Of a stretch of DNA of 64,000 bases, positions 22,621 to 34,055 are shown in pieces. Location of the stretch: positions 3,162,001 to 3,226,000 of the forward strand of contig NW_023503374.1 of the NCBI RefSeq assembly GCF_014529535.1. Reading direction: 5' to 3'. The notes below the pieces were generated by a model, which worked only from the letters and a program-made list of their open reading frames with translations, made no database searches and was not told where the DNA came from. Source of the stretch: Bradysia coprophila. Taxonomy: Eukaryota > Arthropoda > Insecta > Diptera > Sciaridae. Position numbers and translations under genes: made by a program. The number at the start of each line of letters is the position of its first letter. Position 1 is the first letter of the stretch.

Positions 22621-24266
22621 TTTTTCGTTAACTTCAACATTGGCATCGAAATCAGCAGTTAAGAGTCATGTCACAACGTTCGTGACGTTGATACAGGAAA
22701 TCATATTGATGTCGTTAACGTCGGGGAGAGAATGCAGACATCCCAAACGCGATTTTAATTTAAAAAATTTTATATCGAAAATCCAATCAAAAACATTGCA
22801 ATTTCCTTACGATTTTCACATTGAGATCGAATAAATCACGCCCCAAAAATATTGAATTCACCATCGACAAAATGATGCGTTTGTTTCTCCTTACTGTCTC
22901 TCGATATTTTTTTTTGTGAAGATGTGAACATGTTCAACAAGATACATTTACACGCTCGGTCTATAATATTTAGAATAAAAATAGACATCCGGTCGTTCCA
23001 AATAAAAATTTCGAGTCTGTGATTCAGTAACTCATTCTGAGTCATTTTCTACCAAATTTACAAAAAAAATTTTTTTTCTGAAGTCAAACTTTCATACTCT
23101 TTGGCAACATAAACTGTGATTTCCGTGTATAGCATGTCGAGGAAAATAGATTGTGTTGAAATACGACTTGGAAATATAACTGCGATATTGTGGTATGCAT
23201 TCAAAATGAGCTTAAACAACCACCATTTTGTGATCGCCAGACGTCGAATGTTGTACAAGGAAGGAACTAGAATCTTATTTCAATTCCATTTTATGCGAAA
23301 CTATATAACGAAATGGGTGGAGGAAACCACTGTGATGTACGGTTAATAATGCAAACTATCTATATGGCAACATATCTCTCTTTCTCTGTGGATATTCCAA
23401 TATTCCAATATTTTATCAATATGGCTACAGTTCTCGTCAGTCCCGCTAAATTGCTTTGCGAAACTATAATAAAATATCTTCTTTTTTTTAAATAAAACTT
23501 TTCCCGAACACAATATGACTTCAATGATCACAAATAACAATGATGTAATATGGATTCCGAATTGAAACAACTGAGAGAAAGAGAGAGGATAAAATAATAT
23601 TTTCCAATAAAAGGATAATAATAAAAGAAGAATCATAACTAATGTATAAGCATATCCTTTCAGGACCTCAAATTCATACCGAAAACGATATTCACAACCG
23701 CATGTGTCACATCATAAATCGACCTTTTAACTTTTAATAATATTCTGCCCGCCACATATGTAATATCTCTCGCTTTTCTTTGCACATGCACACACACACA
23801 TCCATATAGAGAATGGTTAAAATGTTACGGGATGGAAAATAGTGTTCTTTATATTATTTTTATAAAATACAATATCCTTCTCTCGCATGTATTATCCATA
23901 AATATTTATGGGACGACAAAAGGACCATATACGTATATCCATCTATCAATAGATATGCTACACTACTACAATATATCCGCACACTGGATGAGTGGTGTAT
24001 AGTATTAAGTGTAACATGATATGGGAATGTTTTTTTTTAACTTCAAGTAGCCACACGAACATCTAATTTTAAAAGACGAACCATGTTAGAAACCTATTTA
24101 TACAGTGCAAGTTTCCCCAGTTTTGTGAAAACTGTGGTTTTAACCAAAAATGTAGCATCATATTTTCGGGTACATTTTACGGAATATATTTTTCGTTACA
24201 CGCGGAAAAATGGTTGCACGAAAATTTATTTCGAGTCATTTTCAGAGCGTTTTCTTTTTAGGGCCA
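22621..24266. other. gene-free stretch
   Basis: No gene is supported. Open frames at 22,640-23,636 overlap each other on both strands and have no recognisable domains. Confidence 0.35.
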
Positions 24267-24890
24267 GTACACAGTTCATGAAAAATTGACTGAAAAATTT
24301 ACCGTCTGCAAAATGATTGGAAAAAATGCGGCGACAAGTTTTAAATGTGGGGACTGAAAATTTCGGTTTTATGTGATTTATTAGTTCAACATTTTGCATC
24401 CCAGCACAGAAAAAAAATCAATCACATGAAACCAACGTCAGGCACTAGAACAGATTTGAAATAAGGGACCTACTCGACGCAGCAGTCATCATTTTTCTTA
24501 AAAATTCAGTTTTTTTATGTTTGTATAATACCACTGCGGGTACCAAAAAAGAGGCCGTTTTGACCGTTAAAAAATTTGTTCTGGTGCCTGTTTATAGTGC
24601 GTTGGTGCAATACTCTCTCTAGCAAAACTCTCAGGTCTCTGTGTCAAATTCACACCCTATTTATGTGTATTCTACAAAAACTATTCTACATTTTGACTGA
24701 CTACGCTGTAATTTACATGGAGGCTACTTAACACTTTTACCACCTTAATAAAAGTAGTTTATTTGCTAGAGAGAGTATTGGTTGATGAAACATAAATTTT
24801 CAGTCGCCACATTTAAAACTGTCGGCCAATTTTTTTCAATAATTTTGCAGAGTGTAGATTTTTCAGAAATTTTTCATGAACTGTGTGTAC
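24267..24890. mobile_element. fold-back element, CACAGTTCATGAA ends
   Basis: The left arm starts GTACACAGTTCATGAAAAAT. It is matched at the right end by TTTTTCATGAACTGTG, with further inner pairing (TCAGTCGCCACATTTAAAAC versus its inverse). Arms are about 100 bp around about 420 bp. A second MITE (24,608-24,780) sits inside. No clear target duplication was found. Confidence 0.65.
24608..24780. mobile_element. MITE, CAATACTCTCTCTAGC family, copy 2 (nested)
   Basis: Ends CAATACTCTCTCTAGCAAA and TTTGCTAGAGAGAGTATTG are a perfect 19-bp inverted pair. It lies within the fold-back element of 24,267-24,890. Confidence 0.75.
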
Positions 24891-26408
24891 GAATATTATG
24901 AACCGATACGATGGTGTCTGACGAATTGCAACCGAAATGATGCAAGAATTTGCTTTTTCGTTCCGAAAAAACCTTCAACAAAAATGGCAAAATGAAAAAA
25001 AAATTCTTTTTAAAATGACAACTTTTTCTTCAAGTGTATCGCATAATTTACAGACATACTTAAGTTCTTCTGTCTTTTATTCGTTTCTTGGGTTCCAAAG
25101 CACCACATGTTTAAAAGATGTGACATTCTAATGTGCTCACACACAGCACACAACAAAAAAAAGAGAAGAAAACGAATTATCTCATGCATTGTATGAAACG
25201 GAATTGTTATGAGCATATTATATTATGATATGTCCCAAATGGCAAGGAGTTGGATCTGCTCAACAAAAAAAAGAAGAAAATTTTAATGTTGAAAATTAAA
25301 TTTGTTCACAAGAAAATAAAAACTCAGATTGAACCGGGTGAGATAGGCTTATAGTCACTAGCAACACAAAGTTATATCATATCAAGCATTGCACTCATGT
25401 GAAATAAAATTCAGTTCGAAAAAAATGAAACGAGAGAACGTCTACCGTTCCAGTAGTTCGAAAGTAGTAAAAATCTTTGTCATGATTACATCACCGAAAA
25501 TTTCCAAATTTTCTTCGAAGAATTAACTCCATGATCGTCATCTCCGATCCGCAATTACATTTTCATTTCGATCACATTTTGTGGATTTATAATTTTACCG
25601 GAAATGAAAAATATTTAATTTAACTGCAAAGCGACGCACTTTTACTCTTAAAAAACAAATACAGTTTTCTCGATCTTATTACTCAAAATGAAATATTTTC
25701 TTCAAAATTTCACAAAATTAAAGAAAAGAAAATATTTCAATTCAAAAAAAAACTCACTTGATTTTACAGAACGACCGCACGAATGATCTTAACTTATCGA
25801 GAACTCAAACGATAATGCACTAAGGATGCATATTATTACAAGCAAGGAGATCGTATACTGAGAAGGGGTCTAAAAATGGCTACAACCAAATGATTGGTCG
25901 CTTATATGTTTTTTAGCTTACAAAAAAAGTTATTCTCGAAATACACTGTGTGGTTGTATATAATAGTGTTGTAGCCGAATTTGACTACGAAACGATTTTT
26001 TTTTCGAATAACATTCTTGCTTGCGGGAGATTTTCTTTTGCTGCTATTTTTATTATATTTCAATATTTTGACATCGAGTCGTCGGTTCTTTGCATGATCT
26101 GATTTTTTTCTGTTTTTCTGTAGAGAAGTATTGGATCGAGAAATGTCCTCATACGTTGGCTATAAATGAGGCATCTTACAAAGTTCGACTCGCTGTTAAT
26201 GTTTCATAATTTCAACTCAAATTATTCAAATGTTTATTTCTCACTTTTATGCTGTAGGCAGACGAAATACAACGGTCTGTAAATGTATACAATTAATAAT
26301 TCAGTCATACGTTCTATTCGTTCAAAATAGCAATGGTAAAAAAGGAATCGAAAAAAAAGTTGGAAAGTTTACGATGCACAGGTGTGTTTATTGACAATTT
26401 GTAAGAAA
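24891..26408. other. gene-free stretch
   Basis: AT-rich, with a small TGAAATATTTTCTT hairpin at about 25,688-25,738. At 26,160 a TATAAATG-like string occurs, but no transcript can be argued from it. Confidence 0.35.
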
Positions 26409-27530
26409 GAACAATGGAGACGTTGAAAATCTTTGACACCCAGATCCACGTTAAACGAGTTGAAAAATGAATTCATCACTCGTGAATGAAAAATTACGCA
26501 CAGTCGTCGTTCTCACATATCACTTCCCTTATTTAAATGTTTGTCTTATTTTGTTTAACAGACACGTAAGAAATTGCAGGCCAGGGAATAGCTATTAATG
26601 CAACCGAGTGATAATAGCTATTTTGCTAACTAGTTCGTAAATGGGGTTGTTTTGCGCACTAGATGTGAGATTGATGATACGAGCGAAGTGAGTTCGGCAG
26701 TACATCGACTGTAATGTCAAAATCACCAAAAATTAACACAATTGCAGTCAAAACATTTATTATTTTCATGCAAAACCACATCGACATTGTCAGCTATAAC
26801 TAGCACATACATGAAGCACCTACTACAATACCAATGGAATCGGTGCGTAAATATTAGCTTTGCGCTGGGACCTGTCAATTTACGCACTGATATGTGCAGC
26901 TTCCACTACATCATGTAACTCTAGTCAATGGATCTGTCAAAGTGTGTAAATTTACTCTATTTAGATATTGAAACCAAAGCACTATTAGAACAATTGAGAC
27001 GTTGAAAATCTTTGACACCCAGATCCACGTTAAACGAGTAGAGTTGAAAAATGAATTCATCACTCGTGAATGAAAAATTACGCACAGTCGTCGTTCTCAC
27101 ATATCACTTCCCTTATTCAAATGTTTGGCTTATTTTGTTTAACAGACACGTAAGAAATTGCAGGCCAGGGAATAGTTATTTATGAAACTGAGTGATAATA
27201 GCTATTTTGCTAACTAGTTAGTAAATGGGGTTGTTTTGCGCACTAGATGTGAGCGAAGCGAGTTCGGCAGTACATCGACTGTAATGTCAAAATCACCAAA
27301 AATTAACACAATTGCAGTCAAAATATTTATTATTTTCATGCAAAACCACCGACATTGTCAGCAATAACTAGCACATAAATGAAGCACCTACTACAATACC
27401 AATGGAATCGGTGCGTCAATTTACGCACTGATATGTGCAGCTTCCACTACATCATGTAACTCTAGTCAATGGATCTGTCAAAGTGTGTAAATTTACTCTA
27501 TTTAGATACTGAAACAGATGTAGAAATTAT
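26409..27530. repeat. tandem duplication, two units of about 0.55-0.58 kb
   Basis: Unit A (about 26,409-26,988) and unit B (about 26,989-27,530) both start around 'gagacgttgaaaatctttga' and end at 'tttactctatttagata'. They are about 95% alike by eye. B lacks short segments present in A, such as the 'attgatgatac' after 'gatgtga' and about 30 bp containing 'gctttgcgctggga'. No ORF is conserved between the units. Confidence 0.85.
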
Positions 27531-29434
27531 GAATATTCTGACATTACAGTAGTTGTTATGCAACTCAGCATCACTCAAAAATGTTTTTAAAAAAATGTCG
27601 GAGCGCTTGCATTCGTTGAGTACTTGAGTCGGCGATTTTACGAACTGTCCTTATCATACGAGGGTGCTATTGTTGTGAAGGTGAAGATGTTCGAACCATA
27701 ATATACAAACACTCAATGAAACTTGTTTAGAAAGTCAGTCAAAGATTGTCTTCAGCAATTCAGCGAAGAAACGCAGCCTGAAGCTGTGTAAAATTAAGTA
27801 CCCTTGATGAAATTTGTGGTGATCTTTAGTTAATCAAAACGCTTTTTAATTCAATTCGTGCACAAGGAAAAAATCTCGATTTTTCGCTCTTTTACAGAAA
27901 TTCTTTCACTCGCTCCGCTTGCGACATACAAGTGACACCTTTTCGAATGGCTTCTAAATTATGAACAGACGCAGTCGTATGCGTCTTATTCGAAACAGTC
28001 GCCCGAAAAGATTTTTTACCGAAGGGCTTTTTTGGGCCAGTGCGGCACTGAATTGTTCTAATCGTTTATAGTCAATATGTTTATTTTGTTGAAATTAAAA
28101 TCGAATTATTCAATTCACCAATCCGCAACTCGGTCCCACTTTTATCTATTTTTTTTTTTAAATAAATTTCTGAATCAATTCAAAAATTAATTAAGTCGAA
28201 GTCGGCACATCGAACAAACAACGTTTTTTTCCTCAATTTTACACACATTCAAAGCTGGGTGTAAGTTTTGCTTAAAAATAACTCGTGTTATACGAGCCAA
28301 ATTTGTAAAGTGTTCTTTCTACCCGGAGAGCACCGTCGTTCGACAATGTTCAACATATTAAAAGACAAGAATAGAATTTTACTGCCGCTGTAGGAAAGAA
28401 ACCAAATGGAAATTCAACTCACACTGTTTGGACACGAAATCGGAATGTATGATTCTCGTCTACTACTTAAGTGAACGTCGGACGAGAGTTCCGTGTAGTA
28501 TCGTTTCGTTTTTTTTTTTGCTATTCAACGAATGATGAGAATTTTTATAATCATCAACGAAACCCCGATATCTGCATTGGTTAGCGACAAAATTTTATAT
28601 TGAAGAGAAAGAACATTACAAACGCTTATTTCCTTGGTAGAGATATGTAATATTTCGGTGTAGTTCCATGGTTCATCATAAATTCAACTTCAAAAAGTTT
28701 TGTAATTTTGTTTACAAGATTATTACTACACAAATTCGGGCTGAAAATAGAATCCATTTCTAACCAATTAAATCACACGTGCTTTCGAATGTTATAAACA
28801 GATATGCGCTCATTTTTATTTTATTTTCTGTGTACGTACACTCATTGGGATCCGAAGCCAGAGCACGACGATCCAATATATATCGTGTAAAATGAATGTT
28901 TGAAAACAAGGATAAATTTAGAATTTCTGGTATTTTCATAAATTGGATTTCATACGTAAAATATCACGTCTTTCGAAACAATATCATTTTCCACTCCACG
29001 CTTTTACAGTTTCGAGATCAGATTTGATGATGTTGTATGGAGAAATTCCAGCGTCGAATATATATTTTCGTCAGTTTGGAGAATTACGTAATTCCGAATG
29101 AATAGTTGAGGTGAAAAATTTCATTGGTTTCTGGATTTCAGAATTCTTCAATGTGTTTTTGTTGCACAGTAAACGAAAACAGTCTGAGAATTTTGGATTT
29201 GACGACTAGAGACGGGAAAAAAAGTATAAAAATTTCGTTTTTTTGGGTGACTTGTGGCCCTCTCGCACACACCACCCCCAAAATGAAATTTTCATTTTCA
29301 TGACTTTCACAGAAAAACAGTCTATCTTGTGTAGACTTGGGCCTTTAACTTGTCACATACGGCTATTCGTCTGTTATCGATAACGACGACAAAAATAATG
29401 ACAAGCTCTGGGTATTACCCAGTGGGTAATAGTC
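27531..29434. other. gene-free stretch
   Basis: No gene is supported and no repeat with clear ends was found. Confidence 0.35.
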
Positions 29435-30058
29435 GGGTGCGAGTTGTCCTTTCGCTCATATTGAATGTGAAAAGCGATTTTATGGTTGATTATCGTAGGT
29501 GGGTCGGCCATACGAACTAGAATCGCAATGTTGTCAAGCTGGGATCAGCCTGGTCTGGGCCAGGGAGCCGCCGTTAGCCAAAAAAAAAATTCGGCTCTAT
29601 AAAATTTAATTTTGATCCGAATTAAGGGGAAAAAAATCCTGTGTTCCTTGAACCTTTCTGCATACGACAAAAATATAAGTGATTGAAAAAGTAATTCAAG
29701 ATGGCGCCCATCAATACAAAAAAGTGTGCAAATCTGGAAAATCCGAGAAATGCTTTTTTTAAAGTAATTATTTTTTTTTTATTTTTAACATAAGATAGAT
29801 ACCATTCGGAATATTTTCGCCCATGGAACCATGTCAAAAATATTTCATTTTATATTTTTAAATAAATTTTCAAAAATCAAATTTCATAGAGCGAAAAGAG
29901 GTGTTGGGCAACGGCGGCTCCCTAGACCAAACTAAGCCGATCCCAGCTTGCCAACATCGCGATTCGAGTTACTGGTCGATCCATCTACGATAATCAACCA
30001 TAAAATCGCTTTTCACATTCAATATGAGTGAAACGGCTTTTTTGGATAACTCGCCCCC
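29435..30058. mobile_element. fold-back element with arms of about 150 bp
   Basis: The left arm (about 29,435-29,580) and right arm (about 29,905-30,058) are inverted copies. They share ATTGAATGTGAAAAGCGATT, 'ttatggttgattatcgtag', 'aagctgggatc' and 'agggagccgccgtt'. The ends resemble GGGTGCGAGTT / AACTCGCCCCCC. The centre is AT-rich without a transposase. Confidence 0.75.
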
Positions 30059-31991
30059 CGCTTCAATATGATCCTTCATATAGTAAAATGCATGTTAAAA
30101 AAATTGAAGTACAAGATTTGAAAGCAACCGATTAAAAATACATTGATCGATGGAAGTAATAGGTTAGTGGTTCACTCAGCATAGGGTACAGGTTTTATAG
30201 CAAAGGGCTCTGGTAATTCTTAAGTGTTGCTCCACACACGAACTAAATAGCCTCAACTAGTCCGTAATATGCACCTGCACTGATCAAGGTAAACATATGT
30301 TGATTCACGCCTCGTCAAAGAATGTTAAGGAAGACAAACGAATTCGACAAGCGTAGCCGTGTGACTGTAGTCACGTATGCATAATGGGATTCGTGGAAAT
30401 GATACGGGTGATGAACTCGCCAATCTCTAGGATCCAACAGTTAATTTTATAGTGCCGGACCTAAAACTAAGGCTGTCTAAGGAAACACGGGAAGCTTTGG
30501 TTGCACTATAGCTGCAACAAGCTACCCTATCTATCATTGTGTTCTGGCACCTGAGACTGGTGTCCATATCCATAGGGATTGCCCACTTTACAATAATCTC
30601 AGGTTCTCATCTTCGGGTTTACGAACTCTAAGATGAGGATCTACAATCATTAGAAGGTTAATGAGTTCTTATCGCCTTCACCGAAATTACAAGCAATCCT
30701 CTTTCTAATGACAATCCAAACAACGCTCTACGTTTCGTGTAACTGGAGAAGTTTCAATCTGAATAGTGCATGTTATCGGTTTTTGATCACCTCCCACTAG
30801 CCACACAAGCTTCGAGGAATTTTTGAAAGTGGTTTTGGCTTCTAGGGATGGTTACCTTTCTGTGCGCGTGATAAAAAAAGTCCACTGGAAAATGGGTCCG
30901 ATTTCGGTAAGCTGTTTTTCCAAAGAATCCCTCACAACAACGCACTTCAAGCAAAAGTGATCGTAGTGGTCAGCTGCAGAAAGTACTCTATTTTACATAA
31001 AAATATTTTTACGTGCGACACACTGTCAAGTTTCAGTAGAGAGTACCACTCATGCTTGAAAGTTTGGTCGAAGTTTCGGCAGAGTTGCTCAATTTGAATG
31101 TGAATGAAGTTTGAAAGTAGCATTACCTGAAGACTTTTTAGTACGTGATGGTGTACATGCCTGAAGCCGACAGATTTAATAAAATTAATGTGCAACAACG
31201 GAATGGTCTTAAAAATTTTAAATTTAAATGCCTCACGATGACAAATAAAAAAACAAAATCCAGCATTTAAATTCTATTTTCGTGGAATTTAATCGTCCAA
31301 CTGCGATAGTACAGAAAAAGCTAAATGAACAGAAGAAAAAAAACCAACTCACATGCATAGCATAGCGTGGTGCTAAATTTAGTGATTCAAGTGCAATAGC
31401 CTCAGATTTTATTTATAATGCAGACGGCAATCATGTGTCATTTCTACTTTGTGTAACATAATTCTATCTCTCCTTTAGTTTTAACGTAATATGCTGTTGT
31501 TACTACTGTGTAAAGTGGGAACTCATTTTTTTTTTTGTACAATAAGAAATAGGAGCGTCTTTACAAGGCAAGTTCATGCTGGAGATCCATTTCGGTCGAC
31601 AGAATTTATGATTTTACTTTCACATTAATTTAGGTAATGTTCGAACGTAAATGGTACATTTTTTACGATAATTTCGAAATTGAGTTTGTTCAGTCTAAGG
31701 GAAAGGGAGGAACGAAAATGTAATTATTATCCACGAGGATTTTTTAATGGTTACCATTATGAGTTGTAATTAGGCAGCACTCTAACACTCTATAAACGAA
31801 CTACAAGAACGCAGCAACTCTTCCCTGCGTCCAATTTGCCAACAAGAAAGTATTGTTGTTGAAGTCGTTGCTATAGTGCAACTCAGCATCATAATGTTCG
31901 AAAACTGTGAACTTTAGATATCTCTGTTGCATTGATCGTTGTATGACTCTTGGTGCAGAGTACTTTATTCGTGTCACGGTTTATGGATCCA
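30059..31991. other. gene-free stretch
   Basis: 30,160-30,900 is less AT-rich than its surroundings and may be an old element, but no ORF or boundary is clear. Confidence 0.35.
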
Positions 31992-32199
31992 CAGCACTGC
32001 TACTAGCATGAACACTGAATTGACAAGTGTAAAATTTGGAGGCTTTAGTGATACGAGCTACCGCTTAGGGTTGTTTGTATTGTATGTTTTAACTCATACA
32101 ACGAAAGCAAGTCATCTATCTGTACAACAGAAACGCAGTGTCTACTATGATTTCATCAGCCTCCAAATATTTTCTATGTTCATGCTAGAAGTAGGGCTG
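31992..32199. mobile_element. MITE, CAGCACTGCT family, copy 2
   Basis: CAGCACTGCTACTAGCATGA at the left pairs with 'catgctagaagtagggctg' at the right. The interior is about 118 bp longer than the copy at 19,168-19,257 and shares its flanking blocks. Confidence 0.65.
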
Positions 32200-32466
32200 G
32201 GGTGGAGCCTAATAAAGTACTTTGCACTCGTTGTCATAATAATTATTTATGATATTGACAAGAAAGTACTGTATTAGGCTCTAGATGTGTAATTATGACA
32301 CCAGGCCGAAGGCATCTAAAGTTAGCAATTTTTGAACATTATTATGCTGAGTTGCATAAATAACCATTAAGCAATTCAGTGAAAATCAACGCACTCCAAG
32401 GCAAAGGAATAGATTTTATTGACTGTCATTTGGCCCCTTATTTTTGTATTATGTTTGATTCAATGT

Positions 32467-32580
32467 ACGGTAAAAACGATTTTTGGCAGGCCGAAAACGA
32501 ACGAGAACCTCCGCGCTTTTGTGAACAATTTGTTAACCAATAATTTTTTGATAACACCTCAAATAACCTTGGAACAGACC
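32467..32580. repeat. dispersed repeat R2, copy 1
   Basis: It begins GTACGGTAAAAACGATTTTT and continues with 'gccgaaaacgaacgaga', 'gaacaatttgt' and 'cctcaaataaccttggaa'. It matches 48,518-48,675, which has about 40 bp extra in the middle. Confidence 0.65.
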
Positions 32581-33166
32581 TATGGAACGTCTGTAACGCT
32601 GTTAGAATTTCGGACTACTTCGTCGTGGAAGCCTCTTATTTAAATCCTGTTCTTTTGCCCGTTCCTTTGCGTGATTCTATACAGATTACAAATAATGAGC
32701 ATCGCTTGACCCTAGCCTAACATTTTAAAATGAATTCCCTGAACTCTGCTAAAAGTTACTGGAGATTTCTTCGGAAACGTACCTACCGAAATAAGACGCA
32801 TCTTCCAGCGAACTTTTTTATTCTGTGCCCTGAAAGGTATTGGTCCTAGAAGTCAAAAATGCCGTCTAAAAAATTTCTCAATATTTGTGTCGCTAGTAAG
32901 AGATGATCAAAGAACCGAAAACATGCACTTTACGTATGGCGTCCTTTCCACATACATGAAAGCAACGCACTTCAAGTATGTGTGGAAATCTATATACCAA
33001 CAAAAATCTCTTCGAGAAAAGTGTGACGCAGTCTTTGAAATACAATTTCTAAAATGAATGATATCGCTAGAGTTGACGCTTTCAGCTTCGTTACGCAAAA
33101 ATTAAATTTTACACCCAATTAGTTCAAACAAGCTGGCTTAGGTTTTCTCATCATCTGCCAAATAAT
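32581..33166. other. gene-free stretch
   Basis: No gene or bounded element is seen. Confidence 0.35.
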
Positions 33167-33340
33167 TTTTACAAAAAAAATTTTTGACTGGAAACAACCA
33201 AAATTTTACCAAAAAAATCTGCGTCGCATGTGGCAGATAAATTTTCTTGCTGGTCTGTTCCTGAACATCTGCCACTTTGCGACGCAGATTTTTTTGGTAA
33301 AATTTTGGTTGTTTCCAGTCAAAATTTTTTTTTTGTAAAA
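33167..33340. mobile_element. hairpin MITE, GACGCA/CATCTGCCAC family
   Basis: Arms of about 70 bp read TTTTACAAAAAAAATTTTTG, 'gactggaaacaaccaaaat' and CTGCGTCGCATGTGGCAGA, and are mirrored with few mismatches. This hairpin is tighter than the one at 7335-7535 but carries the same GACGCA plus TCTGCCAC core next to the loop. Confidence 0.8.
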
Positions 33341-33390
33341 TGAAGATTAATGATTAATGATTAATGATTAATGAAGATTAATGAAGATAG
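33341..33390. repeat. ATTAATG microsatellite
   Basis: GATTAAT(GATTAAT)n grades into GAAGATTAAT units, directly abutting the preceding hairpin. Confidence 0.75.
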
Positions 33391-34014
33391 AATAGGATTT
33401 GTGGTGATACAGGCCAAAGGAAAGAAACTTAAATTCTCGCCTATATATAGTTGCCGCGTCTCAAAAAATTTTCTTCGTTCTTTTTTTGGAAGTTAGACTG
33501 CGTCAAGTCCTCCGCTGTCGCTCCGGACATGATATAGTACTAAAACGGGACAGTGTATCTAACACATTTTGGCACTGTAAAAAAATCTGGGAACATTTTT
33601 CATTCGAAATAGTACACTCTATTTGACAGCTGTCTCTCGAAGCCCTTTTGCTTGAATTGCGTTGATAAAAGCTATGTAGTTGTGCGGGGTGTCGTTGGAA
33701 AGGTAATTGCGAGTACCTTCGTTACAAATAGAACCTTATTGGGTTCAAAATTCATCTAGACTGGGATGTGAGCAGTTGAAATTAGGGGGAATATTTTATG
33801 ATTTTGGCGAACTTGTAACACGAACACGAAAAAATTGTATTCCCTGATTGCTGGCCTCAGCTTTCGAACGACACCATGTCAGAGACTAGGATCAAAATTT
33901 TGGCTCTTTTAGGATTTTTTAGGAGTTGTTCCATGTTTCATCAGTTCCTTGGTTGACAACAGCTACATCAACTACAGCAAAATACTCGCAGATCAGAAAT
34001 TCATTGAATTTTTT
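33391..34014. other. PITRM1 downstream region
   Basis: No gene is supported. The block 'gtgagcagttgaa ... ttccctgattgctgg' at 33,770-33,860 has a diverged relative in the CYLD intron near 55,150-55,250. Confidence 0.4.
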
Positions 34015-34020
34015 TTTATT
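34015..34020 (-). promoter_or_regulatory. PITRM1 poly(A) signal
   Basis: AATAAA on the minus strand, about 36 nt past the PITRM1 stop codon at 34,056. Confidence 0.6.
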
Positions 34021-34055
34021 TTTCATTTTTTAACAAAAACATTCACAATTTCCAC

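Noticed and set aside
26158..26205. TATA-box promoter candidate (TATAAATGAGG)
   Set aside because: No downstream coding exon or conserved start element; TATA-like strings are expected by chance in AT-rich DNA.
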